Part shown: positions 1 to 6,373 of the stretch, piece after piece
How positions within the stretch are numbered: the stretch's first letter is position 1
How the letters are laid out: every line of letters begins with the position of its first letter
Assembly (NCBI GenBank): GCA_004555535.1
Contig: SFHU01000088.1
Coordinates: 1 to 12,459, forward strand
Direction: 5' to 3'
Length of the DNA stretch: 12,459 nt
From: Clostridiales bacterium
GTDB lineage: Bacteria > Bacillota > Clostridia > Christensenellales > Aristaeellaceae
Notes under the pieces: model-generated
Database searches by the model: none
What the model saw: only the letters and a program-made list of their open reading frames with translations
What the model was told of the DNA's origin: nothing
Translations under genes and position numbers: made by a program

Positions 1-73
1 CGCTATTGTCTGTTGAACATATTCCTGATCTGTTGTTCTGGCAGCGGGACTTTCATCACTTGGTCGGAAATGC

Positions 74-94
74 AACCGGCATCATGCCGGTTTT
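74..94 (+). terminator. possible rho-independent terminator, plus strand
   Basis: Arms AACCGGC (74-80) and GCCGGTT (86-92) form a perfect 7-bp stem with a 5-base loop, and TTTT at 91-94 follows on the plus strand. It would end a plus-strand transcript entering from beyond the left edge, back to back with the minus-strand terminator next to it. No recognisable gene precedes it inside the window: the first 73 bases hold only short open stretches in both directions. The U tract is short, so this is tentative. Confidence 0.4.
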
Positions 95-105
95 GATACA
101 AAATG

Positions 106-142
106 AAAAAGCCGCCTCTGGGTCATAATGCCCAGAAGCGGC
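106..142 (-). terminator. rho-independent terminator of the hydratase transcript
   Basis: Read on the minus strand, GCCGC-T-TCTGGG pairs with CCCAGA-G-GCGGC around an 8-base loop, a 12-bp stem with one wobble pair, followed directly by TTTTT and then a T-rich tail. It lies about 130 bases past the hydratase stop codon with no other gene between, so it most likely ends that transcript. The interval 143-271 holds nothing else I can support except a weak 7-bp inverted repeat (CCTGCAC/GTGCAGG, near 224-248) without a U tract. Confidence 0.8.
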
Positions 143-271
143 CTGATTTCAAGGGTTTTCACGGTTCCATCGGTCCATCCGGTAGGGCTGTGAATACCTT
201 TTTTTCTTTATGAAAGCCTGTCCCCTGCACGGTCACTTCCTGTGCAGGCCGGAAATGTCCAGGATTCTCGC

Positions 272-2539
272 TCAGTTGTTGCGATAGTAGTTGATCAGGC
301 AGCCGTCCGCGATGATCTGGCGCTCCGCCTCGGTCAGCTTGCCGGTGGACACCTTGAACTCCGTCACGGTGCCGTCCGGCTTCACGGCGTAGGCCGGGAA
401 CGAATCGCGGTTCTCCAGCACGGCCTTACGCACGCCCGGAACGAAGATGTAGTCGCCCAGCGCAAAGACCTCGGGATTCTCGACGAGGAACGGCGTCATG
501 CCCCAGTTGATACAGTTGGAGCGATAGCGCTTGGTCGCATAGGCCTTCGCGAAGTTCGCGGAGGCGCCCATGACGCGCTGGCAGGAGGCCGCCTGCTCGC
601 GGGCAGAGCCGTCGCCCGGCATGTTGGCAAAGATCGTGGAGCCCACGTCGGTGTTCTTCGGGTCGTTCGCGATGCCCGCGGCGTCAAGCGCGGCATACAC
701 GTCCATGATCTCCTTGGGCAGCGCCTTGCCCGCCTCGCGGTCGCGCTCGATCTGGCGCATCACCTTGCTGCGGCCCACATACTCCGGATCGCGCCTAAAG
801 AGCGCGAACTCGGAGAGGCGCTCCGGGTTAGAGCGGTAGGAGGACGTCTCGCCGGAGGGAATCAGCTCGTCCGTGGTCGTGACCGGATCGGTGATGTAGG
901 AGCAGACCCTGACCAACAGATCATCGGTGAGCGCCGGCATTTCGGGCCAGTCCTTGATGTTCGGTCCGAACTTCAGCTCTGCATCCGGATCCGCCTTGCC
1001 CCAGCCGTTGTAGACGCGCTTTTCGTAGATGCCCGCCTCGTAGTTGTAGTCCGGCCTGGTGTATTCGACGTCGAGATCGCTCGCCGCCGTCAGCCTGCCG
1101 CCGTTCGCCGCGGTCGCCGCGATGGAACGGGCGTCCATCAGCGCCACAGCGCTCATCTGGCCCTCGCCCGGCTTGGAGCCCTCGCGGTTCGGGAAGTTGC
1201 GCGTGGTGTGGCGGATCGAGAATTCGCCGTTGGCCGGGCAGTCGCCCGCGCCGAAGCACGGACCGCAGAAGCACTCGCGGATGATCGCGCCGGCGGAAAC
1301 GAGGTCCGCAATGCGGCCGGTCTTGACCAGCTCGGCATAGGCCGGCATGGAGCCCGGATAGATGCTCAGGGAGAAGGTGCCGTTGCCGCAGCTGCGCCCG
1401 CGCAGGATGTCCGCCGCCGCGACGATGTTGTCAAACGTGCCGCCCGAGCAGCCCGCCAGCTCGCCCTGGTCCACCCAGATGCTGCCGTCACTGTGCAGCT
1501 TGCTCATCAGGTCCATCCTGGCGCCCCTGATCTGCTTGTTGGCCTCCTCCTGCACCTGATGCAGGATGTCCGCGGCGTTCGCCTGCAGCTCATGGATGGT
1601 GAAGGTGTTGGACGGGTGCATCGGCATGGCGATGGTGCATTCCACCGTGCTCAGGTCGATGTACACGCAGCCGTCGTACCAGGCCACGTTCTTCGGCTCC
1701 ATCTTTTTGTAGGCCTCCGGCCTGCCGTGGCGCACGTAATACGTCTTCGTCTCCTCGTCGGTGACCCACAGCGAGGACCAGCAGGTCGTCTCGGTCGTCA
1801 TGACGTCGATAGCGTTGCGGTATTCGATCGGCAGATTCGCGATGCCGGGGCCGACAAACTCCATCACCTTGTTCTTCACATAGCCGTTCTTGTAGACGGC
1901 GCCCACAATCGAGAGCGCGATGTCGTGCGGGCCGACACCCGGCTTCGGCGCGCCGGTGAGATAGATGGCCACGACGCCCGGACGGGCGAAGTCATACGTG
2001 CGGCCAACCAGCTGCTTGGCCAGCTCGCCGCCGCCCTCGCCGACGCCCATGCAGCCCAGCGCGCCATAGCGGGTGTGGCTGTCCGAGCCGAGGATCATGC
2101 GGCCACAGCCCGCCATCGCCTCGCGGTTGTAGCTGTGGATGTTGGCCATGTTCGTGGGCACATAGATGCCGCCGTACTTCTTCGCGGCGGAAAGGGCGAA
2201 CTTGTGGTCGTCCTCGTTGATCGTGCCGCCGACCGCGCACAGGCTGTTGTGGCAGTTCGTCAGGACGTAGGGCATCGGGAATTCCTTCATGCCGGAGGCG
2301 CGCGCCGTCTGGATGATGCCGACATAGGTGATGTCGTGGCTGGTCATGGAGTCAAACTTCAGCTTGAGGTTGTCCATGTCCCCGGCGGTGTTGTGTGCGG
2401 CGATGACGCTGTAGGCCATCGTGCCCTGGGTCGCCTCTTCCCTGGAAACGCTGCCGTATTTCTGCGCAAAGGCAGCAGGATCAGTCACCAGCTCCGTGCC
2501 GTCCACCAGATAGACGCCAGTCTCATACAGCTTGATCAT
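272..2539 (-). CDS. aconitase-family hydratase (YbhJ-like)
   Basis: A 755-residue cytoplasmic protein of the aconitase superfamily, which carries out dehydration-rehydration of hydroxy-acids on a [4Fe-4S] cluster. Visible marks are GSDSHT (151-156), a GCSGG loop with Cys364, and the CGPC pair Cys425/Cys428; these three cysteines fit the cluster ligands. RNFPNREG (447-454) matches the family's substrate-binding arginine loop. The C-terminal swivel part has GDGSARE (642-648), where Ser645 and Arg647 match the catalytic Ser and Arg of aconitase; the second Ser of the usual GSSRE is Ala. Length and layout fit E. coli YbhJ (about 750 residues), which to my knowledge has no known substrate, better than the citrate aconitases AcnA/AcnB. 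The ATG is 8 bases after AAGGGAAGG. It sits 107 bases after the stop of the decayed PrpF-like gene and is probably transcribed from the promoter ahead of that gene. The exact substrate cannot be told from sequence; a tricarboxylate or related hydroxy-acid is likely. Confidence 0.9.
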   Translation of the reverse strand: MIKLYETGVYLVDGTELVTDPAAFAQKYGSVSREEATQGTMAYSVIAAHNTAGDMDNLKLKFDSMTSHDITYVGIIQTARASGMKEFPMPYVLTNCHNSLCAVGGTINEDDHKFALSAAKKYGGIYVPTNMANIHSYNREAMAGCGRMILGSDSHTRYGALGCMGVGEGGGELAKQLVGRTYDFARPGVVAIYLTGAPKPGVGPHDIALSIVGAVYKNGYVKNKVMEFVGPGIANLPIEYRNAIDVMTTETTCWSSLWVTDEETKTYYVRHGRPEAYKKMEPKNVAWYDGCVYIDLSTVECTIAMPMHPSNTFTIHELQANAADILHQVQEEANKQIRGARMDLMSKLHSDGSIWVDQGELAGCSGGTFDNIVAAADILRGRSCGNGTFSLSIYPGSMPAYAELVKTGRIADLVSAGAIIRECFCGPCFGAGDCPANGEFSIRHTTRNFPNREGSKPGEGQMSAVALMDARSIAATAANGGRLTAASDLDVEYTRPDYNYEAGIYEKRVYNGWGKADPDAELKFGPNIKDWPEMPALTDDLLVRVCSYITDPVTTTDELIPSGETSSYRSNPERLSEFALFRRDPEYVGRSKVMRQIERDREAGKALPKEIMDVYAALDAAGIANDPKNTDVGSTIFANMPGDGSAREQAASCQRVMGASANFAKAYATKRYRSNCINWGMTPFLVENPEVFALGDYIFVPGVRKAVLENRDSFPAYAVKPDGTVTEFKVSTGKLTEAERQIIADGCLINYYRNN

Positions 2540-2646
2540 GTTGTATTCCTTCCCTTCTTGTCAGATTGAAGTGGATCAAAACCCGTGGGATTGCCTGACA
2601 TATTTCATTTTTCTATGCAGGGTATTGATGAAAAACAATGCGCAAT

Positions 2647-2831
2647 TCAGCGGCGGACGCAGATCGTGCCGTCCATAATGCGGCGGACGGCGGGCTGTGC
2701 GCCAGGCCGCGACGCCCCATGCACCGCACGAACAGATCATCCCACTCCTCGCGCGCCGGGAGCTCCTTCTCCGGGAGCATGGCGCCCCTGGACGTGCCGC
2801 CGCGCATGAATACCGCCGGGAACCTGCGCAC
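2647..2831 (-). pseudogene. PrpF/YbhH-like isomerase remnant, core deleted
   Basis: The GTG at 2831 follows a good ribosome site (AGGGAAGG, 9 bases upstream) and opens a reading frame with the PrpF-family N-terminus: the stretch FMRGGTSRGAMLP, then EEWDDLFVRCMG, up to codon 39 (about base 2715). Family members run on here for about 300 more residues starting with a DGMGG-type segment, but the sequence jumps straight to family C-terminal text. WRTARR is readable one frame over (2704-2687), and RRIMDGTICVRR then a TGA at 2647-2649 in the third frame. The last shift can be explained by a 7-bp imperfect tandem duplication, CGGCGGA/CGGCGGG at 2681-2694: removing one copy restores WRTARRIMDG in one frame. 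So the gene has both ends but no core and cannot make an active enzyme. Intact relatives isomerise or tautomerise aconitate-type or oxalomesaconate-type acids, matching the aconitase-like neighbour. I base this on recalled family motifs, not an alignment. Confidence 0.78.
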
Positions 2832-2892
2832 AGCCGGTCACCTTCCCTTGACGGGCTCAGAGAGCAGCCCCTCTCTTCTTCTGATTGATTAC

Positions 2893-2922
2893 AGTATAGA
2901 TCGTTTTCCCTTTTTGTTCCAA
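2893..2922 (-). promoter_or_regulatory. sigma-A-type promoter of the remnant/hydratase unit
   Basis: Read on the minus strand: -35 TTGGAA (2917-2922), an 18-base spacer, -10 TATACT (2893-2898). It lies about 60 bases ahead of the GTG of the broken PrpF-like gene, and its -35 box abuts the LysR-type site array. It is the best promoter seen for the downstream hydratase. Confidence 0.65.
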
Positions 2923-2947
2923 TAGTGATTTGCTATGCAGCCCATAG
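2922..2947 (-). promoter_or_regulatory. LysR-type regulator binding array
   Basis: Read on the minus strand the 26 bases have the form CTAT-N7-ATAG-N7-CTAT. That makes two overlapping 15-bp palindromes, 2933-2947 and 2922-2936, each fitting the T-N11-A pattern of LysR-family sites. The half-sites repeat every 11 bases, about one helical turn, and the array touches the -35 box, the usual place for an activation site. The likely ligand is the LysR-type protein encoded just upstream (3075-4022). Confidence 0.6.
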
Positions 2948-3045
2948 GCAAAGCGTACTGACTGCGCATCTGCGCAAACGACAAAATGCTGTCAATCCCG
3001 CGGCTCTATGCCGGAGATTGCTTCTTTCCATGCGCCTCTGACAAC

Positions 3046-3076
3046 AAAAGAAGCCGCCGTTCAGGCAGCCGCTTTC
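3046..3076 (-). terminator. terminator of the LysR-type regulator gene
   Basis: On the minus strand GAAAGCGGCTGCC pairs with GGCGGCTTC and the following T's around a 5-base loop (TGAAC), giving a GC-rich inner stem of six pairs with a G-U pair and one mismatch further out, then a TTCTTTT tract. The structure overlaps the regulator's stop codon and would separate that transcript from the promoter downstream. Confidence 0.6.
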
Positions 3077-4022
3077 ACCTAAATGATTCCGACAGACTCT
3101 TGAGCTTCTCGTGAATGCGCTCCGTATAGCGGCCCATGGATTCCTGCGCGATCTGGATGAGCGCCTTTTCCACGCTGCCGACATAGGCGTCCTTGCGCAT
3201 ACAGGCGCAGACAGGCCAGGTCACCGGCCTCGGACCGATGGAATAAGCCCGCGTCGCATGGTCGTAACGGATCATGTCCATGGTCATCTGGGGAACGAGA
3301 CACGCGCCCATGCCGGCCGCCGCCAGGCGCAGCGCCTCCGCGCTGGAATACGCTTCAAACACGATATTCATCTTCCCTGTGAAAACCTTTTCAAATGCAT
3401 GGGTGATCACATGGCCCGGCTCCATCTTGATAAACGGGATCTGGCCGCACTTGTCCGGGTCGATCATGTTCCATCTGTCCTCATACAGATGCTCGCTGCG
3501 CACGATTCCCGCCCCCGCGCAGACCATGATCTCCTCCTCATACACCTCGATATAGTCGAAATTCGCCGTCTTTTCGATCGTCGGAAGGATCACGATATCG
3601 AGCATGCCCTCCGAAAGCATGGCGGAGAGCTTCTTGTGCGAGCCCGGCACCACCTCGACGGAGACATCCGGAAACCGCTCGCGGAAGACCGGCAGGATTC
3701 CGGGCAGCATGAAAACGCCCCGCTCATTGGAAATGCCAATGCGCACCCTTCTGCGGGAGACCTGCGAAATATCCTTCAGCTTCTTCTGGAGCTGCTCCTG
3801 GATATAGAGAATCCGCTTGGCCTCCTTGACGTATTCCTCGCCTGCAAGCGTCAGCTGAATGGGATTGACCGAGCGGTCAAACAGGAGCACGCCCAGCTCC
3901 TTTTCAGCCTTGCCGATGTAGTTGCTCAGTGAGGGCTGCGCCATGTACAATTCCGCGGCAGCCTTGGTGATGCTGCCGCATTCCGCCACCTTCAGAACAT
4001 ATTGCAGCTGTCTGAAATCCAT
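3075..4022 (-). CDS. LysR-family transcriptional regulator
   Basis: A 315-residue regulator of normal LysR length. Residues 1-60 form the winged helix-turn-helix: MDFRQLQYVLKVAECGSITK, then AAAELYMAQPSLSNYIGKAE, ending in the ELGVLLFDRS wing. A linker helix follows to about 90, then a periplasmic-binding-like effector domain (VRIGISNERG onward). The ATG has GGGAGG 8 bases upstream. It has its own strong promoter and terminator and is followed by a phased LysR-type site array and promoter for the broken PrpF-like gene and the hydratase, so that unit is the probable target. The same partners occur around E. coli ybhD. The effector is unknown; an organic acid handled by the hydratase is a reasonable guess. 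Confidence 0.92.
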   Translation of the reverse strand: MDFRQLQYVLKVAECGSITKAAAELYMAQPSLSNYIGKAEKELGVLLFDRSVNPIQLTLAGEEYVKEAKRILYIQEQLQKKLKDISQVSRRRVRIGISNERGVFMLPGILPVFRERFPDVSVEVVPGSHKKLSAMLSEGMLDIVILPTIEKTANFDYIEVYEEEIMVCAGAGIVRSEHLYEDRWNMIDPDKCGQIPFIKMEPGHVITHAFEKVFTGKMNIVFEAYSSAEALRLAAAGMGACLVPQMTMDMIRYDHATRAYSIGPRPVTWPVCACMRKDAYVGSVEKALIQIAQESMGRYTERIHEKLKSLSESFR

Positions 4023-4060
4023 GCAGCATTCCTCCCACTTCTTCCATAAACCTGCTTTCT

Positions 4061-4093
4061 ATGATAGGGCAATATTGGTTTTTCGTCAATATT
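4061..4093 (-). promoter_or_regulatory. LysR-gene promoter with overlapping palindrome
   Basis: Read on the minus strand: -35 TTGACG (4084-4089), 17-base spacer, -10 TATCAT (4061-4066), about 40 bases ahead of the regulator's ATG. A perfect inverted repeat AATATTG-N9-CAATATT (4071-4077 and 4087-4093) covers the spacer and -35 box, a placement suited to negative autoregulation, which is common for LysR proteins. The palindrome differs from the CTAT/ATAG sites found ahead of the hydratase unit. Confidence 0.65.
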
Positions 4094-4252
4094 CTTTCCC
4101 GAGCCCTGAACCGGAAAACTTTTTTCCATCAGCACACGCAGTGGCTGAATGATCTGATCCAGGTCGTCTTTCATCTCGAGCACGCCCCCGCGCTGCCGGT
4201 GCTGGCGCTGTAAGTCCGCCGCTCTCCCGCGCGCGGAGCATCCCATCGATAT
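4094..4252. other. intergenic stretch with no supported gene
   Basis: Between the LysR-gene promoter and the terminator of the sugar operon I see no gene with a ribosome binding site or family resemblance. Short open frames exist on both strands (for example plus 4061-4213 and part of minus 3992-4306), but they overlap the promoter and have no plausible start. Confidence 0.5.
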
Positions 4253-4306
4253 AAAACGTGAGCCGGAAGCCACCCTCCTGAAACCCGGCGGATGCTTCCG
4301 GCTCAC
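4253..4306 (-). terminator. long-stem terminator at the end of the sugar operon
   Basis: Perfect 13-bp arms GTGAGCCGGAAGC and GCTTCCGGCTCAC (4258-4270 and 4294-4306) enclose a 23-base loop that can pair further (ATCC with GGGT). On the minus strand the stem is followed by GTTTTATAT. It lies 67 bases past the stop of the GH13 gene. The U tract is only four bases and the loop is large, but no other terminator candidate is seen after the operon. Confidence 0.7.
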
Positions 4307-4372
4307 TGTATGTTCTTGTCCCAGGCTGTCCTTTTTCCGCTGTACAGGGTCTTCGCCTGACAGCCTGCGCCG

Positions 4373-6145
4373 TTAAAGAATCTTCATCTCATACGCTCTG
4401 AGCTCCAGCGGTGTGCCGTCCGGCAGCATGGCGCTCTGCGCCTGCCCGCTGAAATTCATCATCGCCGTCATCCGCTCGTTTCCCTTTTCCCGGCGCACGG
4501 CCAGCACGGCGCGGTTTCCGCTCTCCAGCGTGCTGACTGCTGCATCCGCGGCAAAGCAGGGATGCGCGCGCATTGCGCGCAGCTGCCGGATGCCCTCCCA
4601 GATGGCGTGCTCCGGCGCGCCCTGCTTTGTGCGCAGCGCGGCGCGCTGCCAATCAAAGCGCGTGCGATGAAGATTGCGGCTGTCCGCCGCCCTGTCGGGA
4701 TCGTCATGGTAGCCCCAGCCGTTGAGCTGGCCGATCTCGTCGCCGGAGCTGAGCATCATGAAGCCCTGCAGGAACATCGCCGCGCCGTGCATCAGCAGGA
4801 TCCGCCTGAGCGCGAGTTCATATTGCGCGTCGTCCTGCCCGCGCAGCGCGCGCTCCAGCCCGCACAAACTCGCCGTCGTGCCGCAGCTGCGCGCGTCGCG
4901 CGTGACAGGGTCGTAGTTGTACGTTTCACCCATCGCCCAGCTTCCAGGGAACTCGCCGTCATAGAAGCGATAGAGATACTCCTTGTGCAGCTGCGGATCG
5001 ATGCCCAGGCTGCGCTCCGCGTCCTCGTCAAGGCCCCAGCCGATGTCGTCGTGGCAGCGCAGGTAATTGACAAACCAGCAGTTTTCCCCCAGCGCCAGCA
5101 GCGCGTCGATCTGCCTGCGCAGCAGCCGCGCGTCCCGCGCCGCCAGCGCGCTCCACAGGTTGACCATCGTGGAGACGTTGTAGAGCATGTGGCACTCCAG
5201 CTTTTCCGGCGTACCGAAGTAGGCGGCCAGCTCCTTGGGCGCCATGACGACCTCGCCCTTGAGGATGACCGCCGGGCAGACGCACTCGATGACCATGCGG
5301 ATGATGCGCACAATCGTATGCACCTGCGGCAGGTTGCGGCAGTTCGTCCCCAGCTCCTTCCAGATGTAGGGCACGGCGTCGATGCGCAGCACCTCCACAC
5401 CCATGTTGGCCAGATGCAGCATGCTCTGCGTCATGGCGGTGAGCACCTCGGGGTTGCGGTAGTTGAGATCCCACTGGAAGGGGTAGAAGCTCGTCAGCAC
5501 CCAGCGGTGCATGTCCTCGTTCCAGGTGAAGTTGCCCGGCGCGGTCGCAGGGAATACCTGCGGCACGGTTTGCTCGTAGCGGTCGGGAATGGCCCTGTCG
5601 GAATAGCAGAAGTAGTACGCCTGCGCCTGCGCATCCCCGGCCTTGGCCCGCATCGCCCACTCGTGCGTGTCCGCCGTGTGGTTCATCACGAAGTCGAGGC
5701 ACAGGCTGATGCCCGCCTCGCGCAGCGCCCGCGTCAGCGCGATCAGGTCCTCATTCGTGCCCAGCGCGGGGTCGACCGTATCAAAGTCCTCCACGGCGTA
5801 GCCGCCGTCGTTTTGCGGATGCGGCATTTTCAGCAGCGGCATCAGGTGCAGATAGGTGACGCCCAACTCCCTGAGGTAGGGCAGCCGATCCATCACGCCG
5901 CGCAGATTGCCGGCAAACAGCTCGGTGTACATCGTCATGCCCAGCATGCCCGCGCCGCGATACCAGAGCGGATTGGCCTCGCGCGCCCTGTCCAGCGCGC
6001 GAAGCGCCTCCTCCCGGCACGCCCATGCCTCGCGCATCATCGCCTCAAAGCGGTGCAGCGCGTCGCGGTCGTCATACAGCTCCATAAAGAGCCATTCCAG
6101 CTCGTCCCGATGGCGGGCAAAGCGCCGCTCAAACTCGTTGACCAT
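4373..6145 (-). CDS. GH13 amylosucrase-like glycosidase
   Basis: A 590-residue cytoplasmic enzyme of glycoside hydrolase family 13, closest by recall to subfamily 4 (amylosucrase, sucrose hydrolase). An N-terminal helical domain (1 to about 85) precedes the barrel. Motifs in order are NDGGYAV (112-118), DFVMNHT (151-157), LRIDAVPYIWK with nucleophile Asp256, LKGEVVMAP with acid/base Glu298, and RCHDDIGW with His365 and transition-state Asp366. SGDEIGQLNG and ADSR (487-490) follow, then a short C-terminal beta domain. Amylosucrases move glucose from sucrose onto alpha-glucan and release fructose; close relatives simply hydrolyse sucrose, and sequence reading does not decide between them. It is somewhat shorter than Neisseria amylosucrase (about 630). 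I chose the ATG at 6145 because AGGAGG lies 7 bases upstream (6153-6158); an in-frame start at 6175 would put that site inside the gene. It is the last gene of the operon, after a 228-base hairpin-rich gap. Confidence 0.88.
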   Translation of the reverse strand: MVNEFERRFARHRDELEWLFMELYDDRDALHRFEAMMREAWACREEALRALDRAREANPLWYRGAGMLGMTMYTELFAGNLRGVMDRLPYLRELGVTYLHLMPLLKMPHPQNDGGYAVEDFDTVDPALGTNEDLIALTRALREAGISLCLDFVMNHTADTHEWAMRAKAGDAQAQAYYFCYSDRAIPDRYEQTVPQVFPATAPGNFTWNEDMHRWVLTSFYPFQWDLNYRNPEVLTAMTQSMLHLANMGVEVLRIDAVPYIWKELGTNCRNLPQVHTIVRIIRMVIECVCPAVILKGEVVMAPKELAAYFGTPEKLECHMLYNVSTMVNLWSALAARDARLLRRQIDALLALGENCWFVNYLRCHDDIGWGLDEDAERSLGIDPQLHKEYLYRFYDGEFPGSWAMGETYNYDPVTRDARSCGTTASLCGLERALRGQDDAQYELALRRILLMHGAAMFLQGFMMLSSGDEIGQLNGWGYHDDPDRAADSRNLHRTRFDWQRAALRTKQGAPEHAIWEGIRQLRAMRAHPCFAADAAVSTLESGNRAVLAVRREKGNERMTAMMNFSGQAQSAMLPDGTPLELRAYEMKIL

Positions 6146-6373
6146 TCTTGTTCCTCCTGTGGAAAACCGGCGCATGTCTTGTGTGCGGCTTGCCGTATCT
6201 CGACGAAGCCACCCCGTCTCAATCGTAGGATGCTTCGCATCCTGCTCTGTGACTACTTTTCCTACGATTTATAGGTTACGTTGGGCTGCCGCCCCAACCT
6301 GCCTGAGGGACATTGTCCCTCAGACTCCCTTCTTCGCTTCGCGCTTACGGCTCGTTCATCTGCGAAAACCCGC
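6146..6373. repeat. non-coding interval with several stem-loops, likely dispersed repeat
   Basis: This gap between two co-directional genes holds no open frame I can support, only ordered inverted repeats. They are: GGCTT/AAGCC with an inner 4-bp stem on the minus RNA (6187-6210); AATCGTAGGA/TCCTACGATT (6221-6230, 6260-6269), which encloses AGGATGC-TTC-GCATCCT (6227-6243); GTTGGG/CCCAAC (6280-6285, 6293-6298); and CTGAGGGAC-ATT-GTCCCTCAG (6303-6323). None is followed by a clear U tract in the direction of the operon. Compact palindromes packed in a spacer are typical of REP or MITE-like elements, and the wording feels familiar from gut Clostridia spacers, but no second copy is in this window. 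Only the last 20 or so bases, with the GH13 ribosome site, have a clear gene-related role. Confidence 0.55.

Noticed and set aside
224..248. CCTGCAC/GTGCAGG inverted repeat just after the hydratase stop as its terminator
   Set aside because: Only 7 bp with a long loop and no U tract in the direction of transcription. The hairpin at 106-142 is far better.
242..2569. 775-residue open frame on the plus strand
   Set aside because: It lies antisense to the aconitase-family gene, is rich in Arg, His, Val and Ala as expected of GC-rich shadow frames, and shows no family motif or ribosome site.
4061..4213. 50-residue plus-strand open frame ending in TAA
   Set aside because: It reads plausibly in places, but it starts inside the LysR-gene promoter, has no ribosome site and matches no family I recognise. 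It could be an old fragment but I cannot support it.
3992..4306. 104-residue minus-strand open frame upstream of the LysR gene
   Set aside because: It crosses the sugar-operon terminator stem, the LysR promoter and the LysR start, and has no ribosome site.
4562..6274. 570-residue open frame on the plus strand
   Set aside because: Antisense to the GH13 gene, whose catalytic motifs are all present in order on the minus strand.
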